From NCBI RefSeq assembly GCF_000429045.1, contig NZ_AUBC01000029.1, forward strand, positions 1 through 51,133: DNA of 51,133 nt. Direction: 5' to 3'. This document shows, in pieces, positions 1 through 16,235 of the stretch. This stretch comes from Salinarimonas rosea DSM 21201. GTDB lineage: Bacteria > Pseudomonadota > Alphaproteobacteria > Rhizobiales > Beijerinckiaceae. The position numbers were made by a program, and so were the translations under genes. Positions within the stretch are counted from its first letter, which is position 1. Each line of letters begins with the position of its first letter. The notes below the pieces were generated by a model that was not told the origin of the DNA, did not search any database, and was given only the letters and a program-made list of their open reading frames with translations.

Positions 1-97
1 CCATCGAGGGCAGCCGGAGTGATAACCATGCCCAAATCGCCTGCGTCCCGACAGACTGGCCGAGTCGCGGCCGGAACGCATCAACTGGGTAAGGCGT
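1..97. other. Foreign-looking edge segment, possible mobile-element or assembly junction
   Basis: These bases are less GC-rich than the adjoining photosynthesis genes. On the plus strand a reading frame ends in a double stop TGATAA (at 20-25). It is followed by a short frame from ATG 28 with GGAG upstream, running MPKSPASRQTGRVAAG and on to a stop at 100-102. That gene-end/gene-start arrangement does not belong inside a pucC-type gene. I could not recognise an IS family or terminal inverted repeat here, so the identity is open. Confidence 0.4.
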
Positions 98-691
98 GGT
101 GACCACGAACGCGACGCCCGCGACGCTCGCCGTGACGGCGACGAGGCGCGTCATCGAGAACGGGTCGAGGAAGTGCCCGGCCGTCCCGGCGGTGACGATG
201 AAGCCCGCGATCATCATGATCCAGACGATCGCCGCCGCCGACGCCTGCCGCGCGGGCGCGACGCGCTCGGCCAGCAGCGCGAGGAGCGAGGTGCCCGAGG
301 CGCCGACCCCGACGCCGATGATGCCGAAGGCCAGCGTCGAGAGCGCGATGCCCGCGACGAGGTTCGTCGCCGCGAGCGCGGTGGCGAGCGCGGCGAGCAC
401 CGCGCCGACGGCGAGCGCCGCCATGCCGCCGACGATCCACGGCGTGCGCCGCCCGCCCACGTCCGAGCCGTGGCCCCAGCGCGGGCGCAGCAGCTGCACG
501 GCGTAGTGCAGGCCGACCAGCAGGCCCGGCAGGGAGGCGGCGAGCGCGAGCTCGACCACCATGACGCGGTTCAAGGTCGAGGTGGTGATCACCACGATCG
601 CGCCGAGCGAGGCCTGGACGAGGCCGAGCCGGGCGATGCCGAGCCAGGAGAGGGGAGCGCCGTCGCGCGAGGCCGTCCGGGAGGCTGTCAT
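1..691 (-). CDS. PucC/Bch2-family MFS transporter, C-terminal part missing
   Basis: This is the N-terminal half of a 12-TM PucC-family protein, the group containing LhaA, PucC and Bch2, which act in light-harvesting complex assembly or pigment delivery in the inner membrane. Visible segments are an N-terminal LVQASLGAIVVITTSTLNRV, then RPRWGHGSDVGGRRTPW in the first cytoplasmic loop, followed by four or more Ala/Leu/Val-rich membrane helices. The ATG at 691 has AAGGGAGC upstream and lies 13 bases after the bchG stop, so it is in the bchG operon. From about position 97 down to 1 the frame stays open. There the protein no longer reads like the family: a 'TPYPVDAF' stretch stands where an alternating hydrophobic helix end and 'WG' are expected. 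Codon use is also less GC-rich. About half of the usual 430-480 residues is absent, either through a window or contig edge or through a real insertion. Confidence 0.8.
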   Translation of the reverse strand, partial: MTASRTASRDGAPLSWLGIARLGLVQASLGAIVVITTSTLNRVMVVELALAASLPGLLVGLHYAVQLLRPRWGHGSDVGGRRTPWIVGGMAALAVGAVLAALATALAATNLVAGIALSTLAFGIIGVGVGASGTSLLALLAERVAPARQASAAAIVWIMMIAGFIVTAGTAGHFLDPFSMTRLVAVTASVAGVAFVVTTPYPVDAFRPRLGQSVGTQAIWAWLSLRLPSM

Positions 692-704
692 GGTGCCGCT
701 CCCT

Positions 705-1589
705 TCATCCGCCGACCGGCCCGAGCCCGCGCAGGGCGAAGGCGGTGGCGAGCATGCCCAGCACGTAGAGCGTCGTGCCGGTGGCGTTGTACCAGGCGGC
801 CTTGCCGCGGGGATCGGCGACGAGCTTGCCCATGAGCGCGGCCTGCGCGGCGAGGAGCGCGGTCACCGCGAGCGCGTGCCAGGGCGCGCCCCAGAAGAGC
901 AGCAGCGCGATCACCACCAGCTGCGGCGCCGCCATGACGACGCAGGCGAGGCGCGCGGCGCGGTCGACGCCGAGCAGGACGGGCAGCGAATCGACGCCCT
1001 CGCGCTTGTCGCCTTCCACCGACTTGAAGTCGTTGAGCGTCATGATCCCGTGCGCGCCGAACGAATAGAGCAGCGCCACGACGACGATCCGCCAGTCCGG
1101 AAACGCGGCGGCCATGATGGCGGCGCCGGTGAACCAGGGCAGGCCCTCGTAGGAGATCGCGACCGCCGAGTTGCCCCACCAGCCGTTCTGCTTGAGGCGG
1201 AAGGGCGGGGCCGAATAGGCCCAGGCGAGCGCGAGCCCGATCACCCCGGCGAGCAGCACGACGGGCCCGAGCATGAAGGCGACGAGGAACGAGAGCGCCG
1301 TCCAGATCACGGCGATGTAGAAGCCCCATTGCCCGGGGATGCGCCCGGAGGGGATCGGCCGGTTCGGCTCGTTGATGGCGTCGACGTGCCGGTCGTACCA
1401 GTCGTTCACCGCCTGGCTCGCCGCGCAGACGAGCGGCCCCGCCAGCACCACGCCCGCCAGGATCACGGGCCAGCGCGTGTCCGCGGCGACGCCGGAGGAG
1501 ACGACCCCGCAGGCGAACGCCCACATGGGCGCGAACCAGGTGATCGGCTTGAGGAGCTCGGTGAAGGAGAGGATGGCCGGTCGCGTCAT
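705..1589 (-). CDS. bchG: Bacteriochlorophyll a synthase (geranylgeranyl/phytyl transferase)
   Basis: BchG is a UbiA-family membrane prenyltransferase that esterifies bacteriochlorophyllide a with geranylgeranyl or phytyl diphosphate, the last assembly step of bacteriochlorophyll. The 294-residue protein begins MTRPAILSFTELLKPITWF. It carries the first prenyltransferase Asp motif in NDWYDRHVDAINEPNRPIPS (about residues 60-80) and the second in NDFKSVEGDKREG (about 185-197), with hydrophobic helices throughout. I chose ATG 1589 because the BchG family similarity starts there. A GTG at 1637 would place coding sequence across the operator. No Shine-Dalgarno is visible before 1589, and a -10-like TAGCAT lies just 8 bases upstream, so the mRNA may be leaderless. 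It is followed by the PucC-family gene in the same operon. Confidence 0.93.
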   Translation of the reverse strand: MTRPAILSFTELLKPITWFAPMWAFACGVVSSGVAADTRWPVILAGVVLAGPLVCAASQAVNDWYDRHVDAINEPNRPIPSGRIPGQWGFYIAVIWTALSFLVAFMLGPVVLLAGVIGLALAWAYSAPPFRLKQNGWWGNSAVAISYEGLPWFTGAAIMAAAFPDWRIVVVALLYSFGAHGIMTLNDFKSVEGDKREGVDSLPVLLGVDRAARLACVVMAAPQLVVIALLLFWGAPWHALAVTALLAAQAALMGKLVADPRGKAAWYNATGTTLYVLGMLATAFALRGLGPVGG

Positions 1590-1596
1590 GCCGGAG

Positions 1597-1624
1597 ATGC
1601 TACCCCGCTCGGCCGGCCCGTCAA
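1597..1624 (-). promoter_or_regulatory. Predicted bchG sigma-70 promoter
   Basis: On the minus strand, TTGACG (1624-1619) and TAGCAT (1602-1597) are separated by 16 bases, a good -35/-10 pair. The predicted transcript start falls within a few bases of the chosen bchG ATG at 1589. The -35 box is one half of the PpsR-type operator at 1619-1636. This layout repeats that of the bchF promoter at 4226-4254. Confidence 0.5.
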
Positions 1625-1636
1625 TCAGAATTGACA
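1619..1636. promoter_or_regulatory. PpsR/CrtJ-type operator upstream of bchG
   Basis: CGTCAATCAGAATTGACA is an inverted repeat matching the PpsR/CrtJ consensus TGT-N12-ACA except for C at the first position. The inner arms TCAAT/ATTGA are exactly complementary. The site overlaps the predicted bchG -35 box and lies between bchG and ppsR. The operator at 4214-4231 has the same form, which argues for a lineage-specific C-G-T first half-site. Confidence 0.7.
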
Positions 1637-1650
1637 CTTACGTGTGTCAA
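1631..1650. promoter_or_regulatory. Second palindrome adjoining the bchG operator
   Basis: TTGACACTTACGTGTGTCAA has perfect 7-base arms (TTGACAC/GTGTCAA) around a 6-base centre and shares 6 bases with the preceding PpsR-type site. The half-sites resemble TTGACA/TGTCAA but the spacing is not TGT-N12-ACA. It could be a second PpsR tetramer contact or the site of another regulator. It lies downstream of the ppsR stop and upstream of bchG. Confidence 0.45.
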
Positions 1651-1683
1651 GTCGGGTGAGGGGCTGCACGGCCCCGTCCGGCC

Positions 1684-3114
1684 TCAGTCGTCGTGGTCGA
1701 GGTCGCCGAGCCCGTGCCGACGCAGCTTGGCGTAGAAGCTCTGGCGCGAGAGGCCGAGCATCTCGGCGGCGGAGGCCCGGTTGTCGCCGGTGAGGTCCAG
1801 CGCGGCCTCGATGCACAGCTTCTCGATCACGTCCGTCGTCTCGCGGACGAGCTCCTTGAGCGACACGCGCCCGACGAGCTCCTTCATCTGCGCGACGGAG
1901 TGCGGCAGCTCCGGCCCGGCGGCGCCCATCGCGGCGGCGGGACGCGGGCCCGTGGAGCGGATGGCGAAGCCGTAGCAGGCGTCGTCGACCTCCGGCGCCA
2001 GCACGGCGGAGACCTCGACGTCCTCGGTCAGCCCGTACTCGCCCTGCACCACGGTGCCGAATCGCTTCACCGCGCCGTGCTCGCGCACGCTCGCCGTGAG
2101 CACGTTGCAATCGACGCTGGAGCGGCCGAGCCAGCGGTCGAGCGGCTCGCCGCGGGCCTGCTCCTCGGTGGCGAGCTGCACGAGATCGAGGAAGGCGGCG
2201 TTGGCGGAGAGGATGCGCCGGTCGGAATCGGTCACGACGATCGCATCCGGCAGGCGCTCGACCACGCGCAGCACACGCCGGCGCGCGGCCGCGAGGGCGC
2301 TCGCGCCACCGGCGGGCGGGGCGAGGCGCACGAGGAAGTGGGTCACGCGCTCCTGGCGGAAGACCGAGGCCGAAGCCAGGGCCTCGCGCCCGTCCCCGAG
2401 CCTGAGGCGCGCCTCGTCGGAGCGCCCGGCGGTGCGGGCGGCGCCGAGCAGGTCCTCGAGCGCGCCGGCGCTCTCGGCCGCGAAGAGCTGGGCGAGCGGG
2501 CGCCCGGCGATCGGCCGGCCGGAGGCGACGAGCTCGATCGCGGCGGGGTTGGCCTCGCTGACGCGCCGGGTCGCCGCGTCGACGACGAGCACCGCTTCCG
2601 ACGCGATCTGGAACAGGAGACGGTAGCGCGTCTCGGCGCTGCGTAGATGCGAGTACTCGCGCTCCATCGCGGCCTGTGCGTCCACCAGCCGGCGCTGCAG
2701 CGTGGCGACGCCACGCAGGTCGCGGCCCACCGCGACGATGCGCCCGGAGCGGCCGACGTCGACGGCGGAGTAGAGGATCGGCAGGTCCGGCCCGACGGGG
2801 AGAGGGTGGTTCACCTGACGCCAGATGCGCGCCTCGTCGGAGGCGGCGTTGCGCATCAGCGCCTCGATCTTCTCGCGGCTCTCGACGGTGACGGTGTCGA
2901 CCCAGCGCTTCCCGCGCCAGCGCCCGCATTCCTCGACCTCGAGCTCCCGCGAGCCGACGGCGACGTCCTCGATCACCCCGTCGGGATCGACGATGAGCGC
3001 GAGATCGTTCGTGGCCGCGATCAGGCGCGCAGCGCTCGCCGCGTCGACGTCGGCCAACGCCGTCTCAGGGGCCCGGAATCGGCGCAGGCCCTCGGGAGCC
3101 GTAGGAGTGTCCAT
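1684..3114 (-). CDS. ppsR: Transcriptional repressor PpsR/CrtJ
   Basis: PpsR is the redox- and light-responsive repressor of bch, crt, puc and hemA genes. The 476-residue protein shows an N-terminal domain starting LRRFRAPETALADVDAA, two PAS domains (about residues 125-240 and 260-380), and a C-terminal Fis-type helix-turn-helix around TGDNRASAAEMLGLSRQSFY (about 441-460). Cys434 in EKLCIEAAL matches the redox-active Cys in the CrtJ/PpsR DNA-binding domain. Further cysteines are at about 336 and 380. I chose ATG 3114; a TTG at 3141 with GAGGG upstream would add 9 residues. It lies just after aerR/ppaA, so repressor and antirepressor are co-transcribed. Confidence 0.95.
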   Translation of the reverse strand: MDTPTAPEGLRRFRAPETALADVDAASAARLIAATNDLALIVDPDGVIEDVAVGSRELEVEECGRWRGKRWVDTVTVESREKIEALMRNAASDEARIWRQVNHPLPVGPDLPILYSAVDVGRSGRIVAVGRDLRGVATLQRRLVDAQAAMEREYSHLRSAETRYRLLFQIASEAVLVVDAATRRVSEANPAAIELVASGRPIAGRPLAQLFAAESAGALEDLLGAARTAGRSDEARLRLGDGREALASASVFRQERVTHFLVRLAPPAGGASALAAARRRVLRVVERLPDAIVVTDSDRRILSANAAFLDLVQLATEEQARGEPLDRWLGRSSVDCNVLTASVREHGAVKRFGTVVQGEYGLTEDVEVSAVLAPEVDDACYGFAIRSTGPRPAAAMGAAGPELPHSVAQMKELVGRVSLKELVRETTDVIEKLCIEAALDLTGDNRASAAEMLGLSRQSFYAKLRRHGLGDLDHDD

Positions 3115-3150
3115 CGGGCGCTGCGATCCTCGCTGTTCCAAGCCGATCCC

Positions 3151-4029
3151 TCACCGAGCCCGCGCGGCGCCTCCCACGAACCGCTGCGCCTTCCTGACGG
3201 CGTCCAGGCCGTCGAACGCCACGAGGTCGGCACCGACGAGCGCGGCACTCTCGGGATGTTCGTTGAAGTAGTGGCCCCCGACGACGACACCGACCCGCTT
3301 GTTGCGCGACCTGCGCCGGACGACGTCGATAGCGGACGCGAGCTCCGCGAGCAAGCTCTCGCAGCTCAACGACAATCCGACGACGTCGAACCAGTCCGAG
3401 CGGACGATGCGGCCCAGCTCCGCGAGCGAGGTGCCGGGGGCGCACACGGCGTCCCAGCCCGAGCGGCGCAGGAATTCCTCGACGATGGCCACGCCGAACG
3501 TGTGGGTCTCGCCCGGCGAGGAGGCGAGCAGGATGCGCTTCTCCTCGGGCCCGGTGTCGCCTTCCGCCTCGAAGGGCGCGCTGAGGGCGCGCAGCACCTG
3601 CTGGAGGCGCGAGAGAGCGATCGTGACGTCGCAGAAGTCCGCCTTGTCCTCCCGCCAGAGCGCATCGAGATGATTCGCGGCCGGTGCGAGCAGATGCAAG
3701 AAGATCGTCTCCAGCGTCGCGCCCCGCGCGCGCAGGACGGAGATGTAGGAGGTCGCGACCTCCACGTCGTGCGCGATGACGAGGCCGGCGAACTCCACCA
3801 CCTCCTCGTGCGAGGGCAGCGGGTCCTGCCGGTCGCCCTCGCAGCAGCCGTCGCTCGTGTGCACGAGCATCAGGCGGGGGATGATCTCGGCCTCGATCGT
3901 CCGGGAGAGCGCGTCCCTGCGAGCCGCCTCCGTCCGTGGTGCACGGCGCGAGCTCTGCCCCACCGAACGTGCCTCGCCGCCTGGCGCAGCGGCGGAGGAC
4001 GATGCGATCGCCTCCTTGAGGATGGCCAT
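3151..4029 (-). CDS. ppaA: AerR/PpaA-type cobalamin-binding antirepressor
   Basis: AerR/PpaA binds B12 and antagonises or modulates CrtJ/PpsR. The 292-residue protein has an alpha-helical cap (about residues 35-155, including DVTIALSRLQQVLRAL) and a B12-binding Rossmann-like domain (about 165-285). The domain carries SPGETHTFG with His176 as the expected cobalt ligand, SLSCESL, and a terminal VGVVVGGHYF strand and loop. ATG 4029 is supported by GGGAGG 6 bases upstream. An upstream in-frame start at 4146 has unlikely codon use. It is the first gene of the aerR-ppsR pair and diverges from bchF across a 263-base regulatory region. Confidence 0.93.
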   Translation of the reverse strand: MAILKEAIASSSAAAPGGEARSVGQSSRRAPRTEAARRDALSRTIEAEIIPRLMLVHTSDGCCEGDRQDPLPSHEEVVEFAGLVIAHDVEVATSYISVLRARGATLETIFLHLLAPAANHLDALWREDKADFCDVTIALSRLQQVLRALSAPFEAEGDTGPEEKRILLASSPGETHTFGVAIVEEFLRRSGWDAVCAPGTSLAELGRIVRSDWFDVVGLSLSCESLLAELASAIDVVRRRSRNKRVGVVVGGHYFNEHPESAALVGADLVAFDGLDAVRKAQRFVGGAARAR

Positions 4030-4213
4030 CGTAACCTCCCTTCGTCTCGGCGTCGTGCGCGTCGACTGCTCGGCGGACCGTTGATCTTGTTGATTTTTCT
4101 GGTCGGGGAGCGTGGCTGAACTTGGAGCGAGCATAAGGCGGAGCAAGCTGTGCGCGCAAGTGGTCCGAAGCTACGCACTTAACCCGACCGTGTTTGTTGT
4201 GAGGATGGATTGA

Positions 4214-6157
<1,944 letters not shown>

Positions 6158-6161
6158 GGCG

Positions 6162-7766
6162 ATGAAGCTCACCGTCTGGACCTACGAGGCTCCCCCGCAC
6201 GTCGGCGCGATGCGCGTCGCGACCGCGATGGAAGGCGTCCACTACGTCCTGCACGCGCCGCAGGGGGACACCTACGCCGACCTGCTCTTCACCATGATCG
6301 AGCGGCGCGACCAGCGCCCGCCGGTGACCTACACGACCTTCCAGGCGCGCGACCTCGGCGCGGACACGGCGGAGATCTTCAAGGAGGCCGCACGGGAGGC
6401 CTACGAGCGCTTCGATCCCGACCTGATGCTGGTCGGCGCCTCCTGTACCGCCGAGCTGATCCAGGACGATCCGGGCGGGCTCGCGAAGGCGCTGAACCTC
6501 CCCGTCCCGGTCGTGCCGCTGGAGCTGCCCTCCTATCAGCGCAAGGAGAACTGGGGCGCGGCGGAGACCTTCCTCCAGCTCGTGCGCGCGCTCGCACGGC
6601 CCCGCGCCGAGCCGCGCGCGGAGGGTGCGCAGCCCTCGTGCAACATCCTCGGCCCGACCGCGCTGGGCTTTCGCCACCGCGACGACCTCGAGGAGATCCG
6701 CCGGCTGATGGCCCGCATCGGCGTGCGCGTGAACGCGGTGGCGCCGCTGACGGCGCGGGCGCACGACATCGCGCGCCTCGGCGAGGCGGACTTCAACGTC
6801 GTCATGTACCCCGAGATCGCCGGCCCCGTGGCGCGCCACCTGGAGCGCGCCTGCAGGCAGCCCTTCACCAAGACCGTTCCCATCGGCGTCAACGCCACGC
6901 GCGCCTTCGTCGAGGAGGTCGGCGCGCTCGCCGGGCTCGACGTCGCCGACGTCCTCGCCGAGGGCGCGGGGCGGCTGCCGTGGTGGTCGCGCTCGGTCGA
7001 TTCGAACTACCTCACCGGCAAGCGGGTCTTCGTCTTCGGGGACGCGACCCACGCCATCGCCGCCGCCCGGGTCGCCTCCGAGGAGCTCGGCTTCGAGGTC
7101 GTGGGGCTCGGCACCTATTCGCGCGAACTCGCCCGCGAGGTGCGCGCCGCGGCCGAGGGGCTCGGCCTCGAGGCGCTGATCACGGACGACCATCTCGAGG
7201 TCGAGGACGCGATCACGGCCCTCGCGCCGGAGCTCGTGCTCGGCACGCAGATGGAGCGCCACATCGCCAAGCGGCTCGGCGTCGCCTGCGCGGTGATCTC
7301 GGCCCCCGTCCACGTTCAGGACTTCCCCGCCCGCTACTCGCCGCAGATGGGCTTCGAGGGCGCGAACGTCCTCTTCGACACCTTCGTCCACCCGCTCGTG
7401 ATGGGGCTCGAGGAGCACCTGCTCTCGATGTTCCGCGAGGACTTCGAGTTCAACGACGGCGCGGTCCCCTCGCATCTCGCCTCCGAGCACGCCGCGCCGC
7501 GCCGCGAGGCGGCCCCCGCGCCGGCCGAGCCGACTTCCGGGCCCGAGCCCGCGCCGGCCGCAGACGGCGGCGTCGCCGTCCTCGAGCGACCGGCGGCCGA
7601 TGCCGACCTCCGCTGGACCGCCGAGGCGGAGAAGGAGCTGCTGAAGATCCCCTTCTTCGTGCGCGGCAAGGCCCGGCGCAATACCGAACGCTTCGCGCGC
7701 GAGCGCGGGGTCGCCCCGATCACCGTCGAGACGATCTACGATGCGAAGGCTCATTTCAGTCGCTGA
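6162..7766 (+). CDS. bchB: Dark-operative protochlorophyllide reductase, subunit B
   Basis: This is the second subunit of the catalytic component. Asp36, in [13 protein letters not shown], is the known non-cysteine fourth ligand of the NB cluster in this family and is present here at exactly that position. Residues 1-430 form the nitrogenase-like domains. Residues about 440-485 are an Ala/Pro linker. Residues about 485-534 ([19 protein letters not shown] onward) form the C-terminal PCP-reductase domain with the usual [11 protein letters not shown] end. Length 534 fits the family. Start ATG 6162 is 4 bases after bchN. Confidence 0.96.
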   Translation: MKLTVWTYEAPPHVGAMRVATAMEGVHYVLHAPQGDTYADLLFTMIERRDQRPPVTYTTFQARDLGADTAEIFKEAAREAYERFDPDLMLVGASCTAELIQDDPGGLAKALNLPVPVVPLELPSYQRKENWGAAETFLQLVRALARPRAEPRAEGAQPSCNILGPTALGFRHRDDLEEIRRLMARIGVRVNAVAPLTARAHDIARLGEADFNVVMYPEIAGPVARHLERACRQPFTKTVPIGVNATRAFVEEVGALAGLDVADVLAEGAGRLPWWSRSVDSNYLTGKRVFVFGDATHAIAAARVASEELGFEVVGLGTYSRELAREVRAAAEGLGLEALITDDHLEVEDAITALAPELVLGTQMERHIAKRLGVACAVISAPVHVQDFPARYSPQMGFEGANVLFDTFVHPLVMGLEEHLLSMFREDFEFNDGAVPSHLASEHAAPRREAAPAPAEPTSGPEPAPAADGGVAVLERPAADADLRWTAEAEKELLKIPFFVRGKARRNTERFARERGVAPITVETIYDAKAHFSR

Positions 7767-7791
7767 CCGGACGGATCTGACGATCCGATCC

Positions 7792-13233
<5,442 letters not shown>

Positions 13234-13237
<4 letters not shown>

Positions 13238-14682
13238 GGCAGGCCGGGCCCACCCGCTCGACGCCGGCGCTGTCGAGCTTCTGGACGCTGATCGGCACGC
13301 GCTTCCTGCCGTTCGCGGACGCGGCGACGCGCGAGCTGCCGCTCCCGCGGCTCGTGCGCCTGTCGCTGTTCCAGGTCTCGGTGGGAATGGCGATCGTGCT
13401 CCTCAACGGCACGCTCAACCGGGTGATGATCCTCGAGCTCGACGTGCCGGCCTGGCTCGTGGCCTCGATGATCGCGCTGCCGGTCCTGTTCGCGCCGGCA
13501 CGGGCGCTGATCGGGCATCGCTCGGACCACCACCGCTCGCTGCTCGGCTGGAAGCGGGTGCCCTACATCTGGTTCGGCTCGCTGCTCCAGTTCGGCGGGC
13601 TCGCGATCATGCCGTTCGCGCTGCTCGTGCTCTCGGGAGACGGGCAGGGGCCCGTCTGGGTCGGCCAGCTCGGGGCGGGCCTCGCCTTCCTGCTCGTCGG
13701 CGCGGGCCTTCACACGACGCAGACCGCGGGCCTCGCGCTCGCGACGGACCTCGCGCCGGAGGCGTCGCGCCCGCGGGTGGTCGCCTTCCTCTATGTCATG
13801 CTGCTCGCCGGCATGGTCGCCAGCGCGGTCCTCTTCTCCGTCCTGCTCGAGCCCTACAGCCATCTCGCGCTGATCCAGGTCGTGCAGGGCGCGGCCGTGG
13901 TGACGATGGTGCTCAACGGCATCGCGCTGTGGAAGCAGGAGGCGCGCGACCCGTCCCGCACCCGCGTGGACACGCCCCGGCCCGCGTTCCGCGAGAGCTG
14001 GGCGAAGTTCGTCGCCGGCGGGCGCGCCACGCGCACCCTCGTCGCGGTCGGCCTCGGCACGGCCGGCTTCTCGATGCAGGACATCCTGCTCGAGCCCTAC
14101 GGCGGCGAGGCGCTCGGCATGTCCGTCTCGGCGACGACGGCGCTCACGGCGCTTCTCGCCGCCGGCTCGCTCGTCGGCTTCGCCTATGCCGCGCGCCGGC
14201 TCACGAGAGGCGGCAATCCGTACCGGCTCGCCGCGCTCGGCGTGCTCGTCGGCATCGCCGCGTTCTCCTGCGTGGTCTTCGCGGGCGCGTTCGACTCGGC
14301 CCCGCTGCTGCGCATCGGCGCCGTGCTGATCGGGCTCGGCGCCGGGCTGTTCGCCGTGGGCACGCTCACCGGCGCGATGGCGCTCGCGGATGCGAGCGGC
14401 TCGGGCCTCGCGCTCGGCGCCTGGGGCGCGGTGCAGGCCACCGCCGCGGGCGTGGGCATCGCGCTCGGCGGGGCGATCCGCGACGGCGTCGGCGCGCTCG
14501 GCGCCTCGGGGGCGCTGGGCACGGCGCTGGCGGGTCCGGAGATCGGCTACCACGTCGTCTACCACCTCGAGATCCTGATTCTGTTCGTCTCTCTCGTCGC
14601 GATCGGTCCGCTGGTCGCACCCGCTTCGGTCGGCACCTCGGCGCGCCGCGAGCGGTTCGGTCTCGCCGACACGCCAGCTTGA
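13234..14682 (+). CDS. lhaA: Light-harvesting 1 assembly protein LhaA (PucC family)
   Basis: LhaA is a 12-TM MFS-fold protein needed for assembly of LH1 around the reaction centre. The 482-residue protein shows the PucC-family loop RALIGHRSDHHRSLLGWKRV after the second helix, then LHTTQTAGLALATDLAPEASRPR in the central region. It also has SMQDILLEPYGGEALGM near residue 280. It is intact, unlike the related gene at the left edge. The ATG overlaps the bchM stop, and it lies directly before puhA, the usual position in proteobacterial photosynthesis clusters. Confidence 0.93.
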
Positions 14683-14696
14683 ATGAGGAGGCTTCC

Positions 14697-15473
14697 ATGG
14701 GCACTGGAGCCATCACGGGTTACATCGACGTCGCGCAGGTCACGCTCTACGTCTTCTGGTTCTTCTTCGCGGGGCTGATTTTCTACCTGCGCCGCGAGGA
14801 CAAGCGCGAGGGCTACCCGCTCGTCTCGGAGCGCTCCGAGCACATCCTGGTGCAGGGCTTCCCCTCGATGCCCAAGCCCAAGACCTTCCTCCTGCGCAAC
14901 GGCCACACCTACCAGGCGCCTCCCGGCCACGTCGACGAGCGCGAGCTCAAGGCCGTGCCGGCCGAGCCCTGGCCCGGCGCGCCGCTCAAGCCCACCGGCA
15001 ACCCGATGATCGACGGCATCGGCGCGGCCTCCTACGCGCTGCGCGAGGACGTTCCCGAGCTCACCGCCGAGGACGAGAACCGCACCGTTCCGCTGCGCGT
15101 GGCGACCGACTTCGCCGTCGCCGCGCAGGACGAGACGCCGATCGGCATGCCCGTCTACGGGGCCGACGGGATCAAGGCGGGCGTCGTCTCGGAGATCTGG
15201 ATCGACCGCTCCGAGCCGATGATCCGCTACCTGGAGACGGAGGTGGCGACGGCCGCCGGCCCGCGCACCGTGCTCGTGCCGATGAACTTCTGCCGCATCA
15301 AGAAGGCCCGCGGCGAGGTCCACGTCGCCGCCATCCTCGCCTCCCAGTTCGCCGACGTGCCGGCCCTCGCCTCGCCCGACCAGATCACGGCGCGCGAGGA
15401 GGACAAGATCACCGGCTACTTCGGCGGCGGCACCATCTACGCCACCCCCGAGCGCGCGGAGCCGATCGTATGA
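14697..15473 (+). CDS. puhA: Photosynthetic reaction centre H subunit
   Basis: The H subunit anchors and stabilises the L and M subunits and shapes proton uptake to QB. The 258-residue protein has one N-terminal membrane helix (about residues 12-31, VAQVTLYVFWFFFAGLIFYL) followed by KREGYPL. Next is a cytoplasmic PRC-barrel domain that includes ETPIGMPVYGADGIKAG and VPMNFCRIKK. GAGGAGG lies 6 bases before ATG 14697, the strongest ribosome-binding site in the operon, as expected for a structural protein needed in larger amounts. The stop overlaps puhB. Confidence 0.96.
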   Translation: MGTGAITGYIDVAQVTLYVFWFFFAGLIFYLRREDKREGYPLVSERSEHILVQGFPSMPKPKTFLLRNGHTYQAPPGHVDERELKAVPAEPWPGAPLKPTGNPMIDGIGAASYALREDVPELTAEDENRTVPLRVATDFAVAAQDETPIGMPVYGADGIKAGVVSEIWIDRSEPMIRYLETEVATAAGPRTVLVPMNFCRIKKARGEVHVAAILASQFADVPALASPDQITAREEDKITGYFGGGTIYATPERAEPIV

Positions 15474-16204
15474 GCATCGCAATCGTGAAGAAGCCCGAGG
15501 ATGCGCTCGCCGCCGCGGCGGCCCGCGAGGCCGCGCAGGCCGAGCCCGTCACCCCGCGCGGCCTGCCCGCTCCGCTGCCGGAGGGCGAGACGATCCTCTG
15601 GCAGGGCCAGCCGGCCTGGCGCACGCTCGCGCGGCGCGCGATGCACCTTCGCGGCATGAGCCTCTATTTCGGGATCCTCGCCGTCTGGGCCTTCGGCGAG
15701 GCGATCGTGGCGGGGGAGGGCGTCCCCGCGGCGCTTCTCTCCGCGACCTGGCTTCTGGCGCTCGGCGCGGCGGCGATCGGGCTCTTGTCGCTCTATGCCT
15801 GGCTGTCCGCCCGCTCGACCTTCTTCACCATCACGAACGAGCGGCTGATCCTGTCCTTCGGCGTGGCGCTGCCGATGAGCGTGAACGTGCCCTTCAGGCT
15901 CCTCGAGAACGTCGCGCTCAAGCGCTGGCCGAACGGCACCGGCGACCTCCCGCTCACCATCAAGAGCGAGCGGCGGCTCTCCTACGTGCTGTTCTGGCCC
16001 TACGTGCGGCCCTGGCGGTTCTCGAAGGTCGAGCCGATGCTGCGCGCGGTGCCGCAGGCCGAGCGCGTCGCGGCGATCCTGGCCGAGCGCCTGACCGCCA
16101 CGCACGGCGAGAACGCGGCGGCGCAGGCGGCGGCGTCCTCGCGGCACCAGGACGCGAGCGAGGGCGCGCGCGACGACGCACGCCTGCGGCCGGCCACCGC
16201 CTGA
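15470..16204 (+). CDS. puhB: Photosynthetic complex assembly protein PuhB
   Basis: PuhB assists reaction-centre assembly. The 244-residue protein begins with a short variable region and then PLPEGETILWQGQPAWRTLA, the typical start of the bacterial PH-like (bPH) domain. Two or three membrane helices (about residues 60-110) follow, then FTITNERLILSFGVALPMSV. The end is a hydrophilic Ala-rich tail. The ATG overlaps the puhA stop as ATGA. I assign it from these features and from its place between puhA and puhC. Confidence 0.92.
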   Translation: MSIAIVKKPEDALAAAAAREAAQAEPVTPRGLPAPLPEGETILWQGQPAWRTLARRAMHLRGMSLYFGILAVWAFGEAIVAGEGVPAALLSATWLLALGAAAIGLLSLYAWLSARSTFFTITNERLILSFGVALPMSVNVPFRLLENVALKRWPNGTGDLPLTIKSERRLSYVLFWPYVRPWRFSKVEPMLRAVPQAERVAAILAERLTATHGENAAAQAAASSRHQDASEGARDDARLRPATA

Positions 16205-16235
16205 GACCCGCACCGAGACCCGTGGAGCTCCCCCG

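Noticed and set aside
1-102. IS66-like end suggested by GTAAGGCG
   Set aside because: The orientation is wrong for an IS66 left end, and only seven of the expected bases resemble it, so no family was assigned.
1590-1637. Upstream GTG start for bchG at 1637
   Set aside because: It would put the first codons across the PpsR-type operator and the predicted -35 box, and the extra 16 residues lack family similarity.
7741-7791. Earlier ATG for bchH
   Set aside because: The 17 codons have mixed third positions unlike the gene, and the start would overlap bchB. It is kept as an alternative only.
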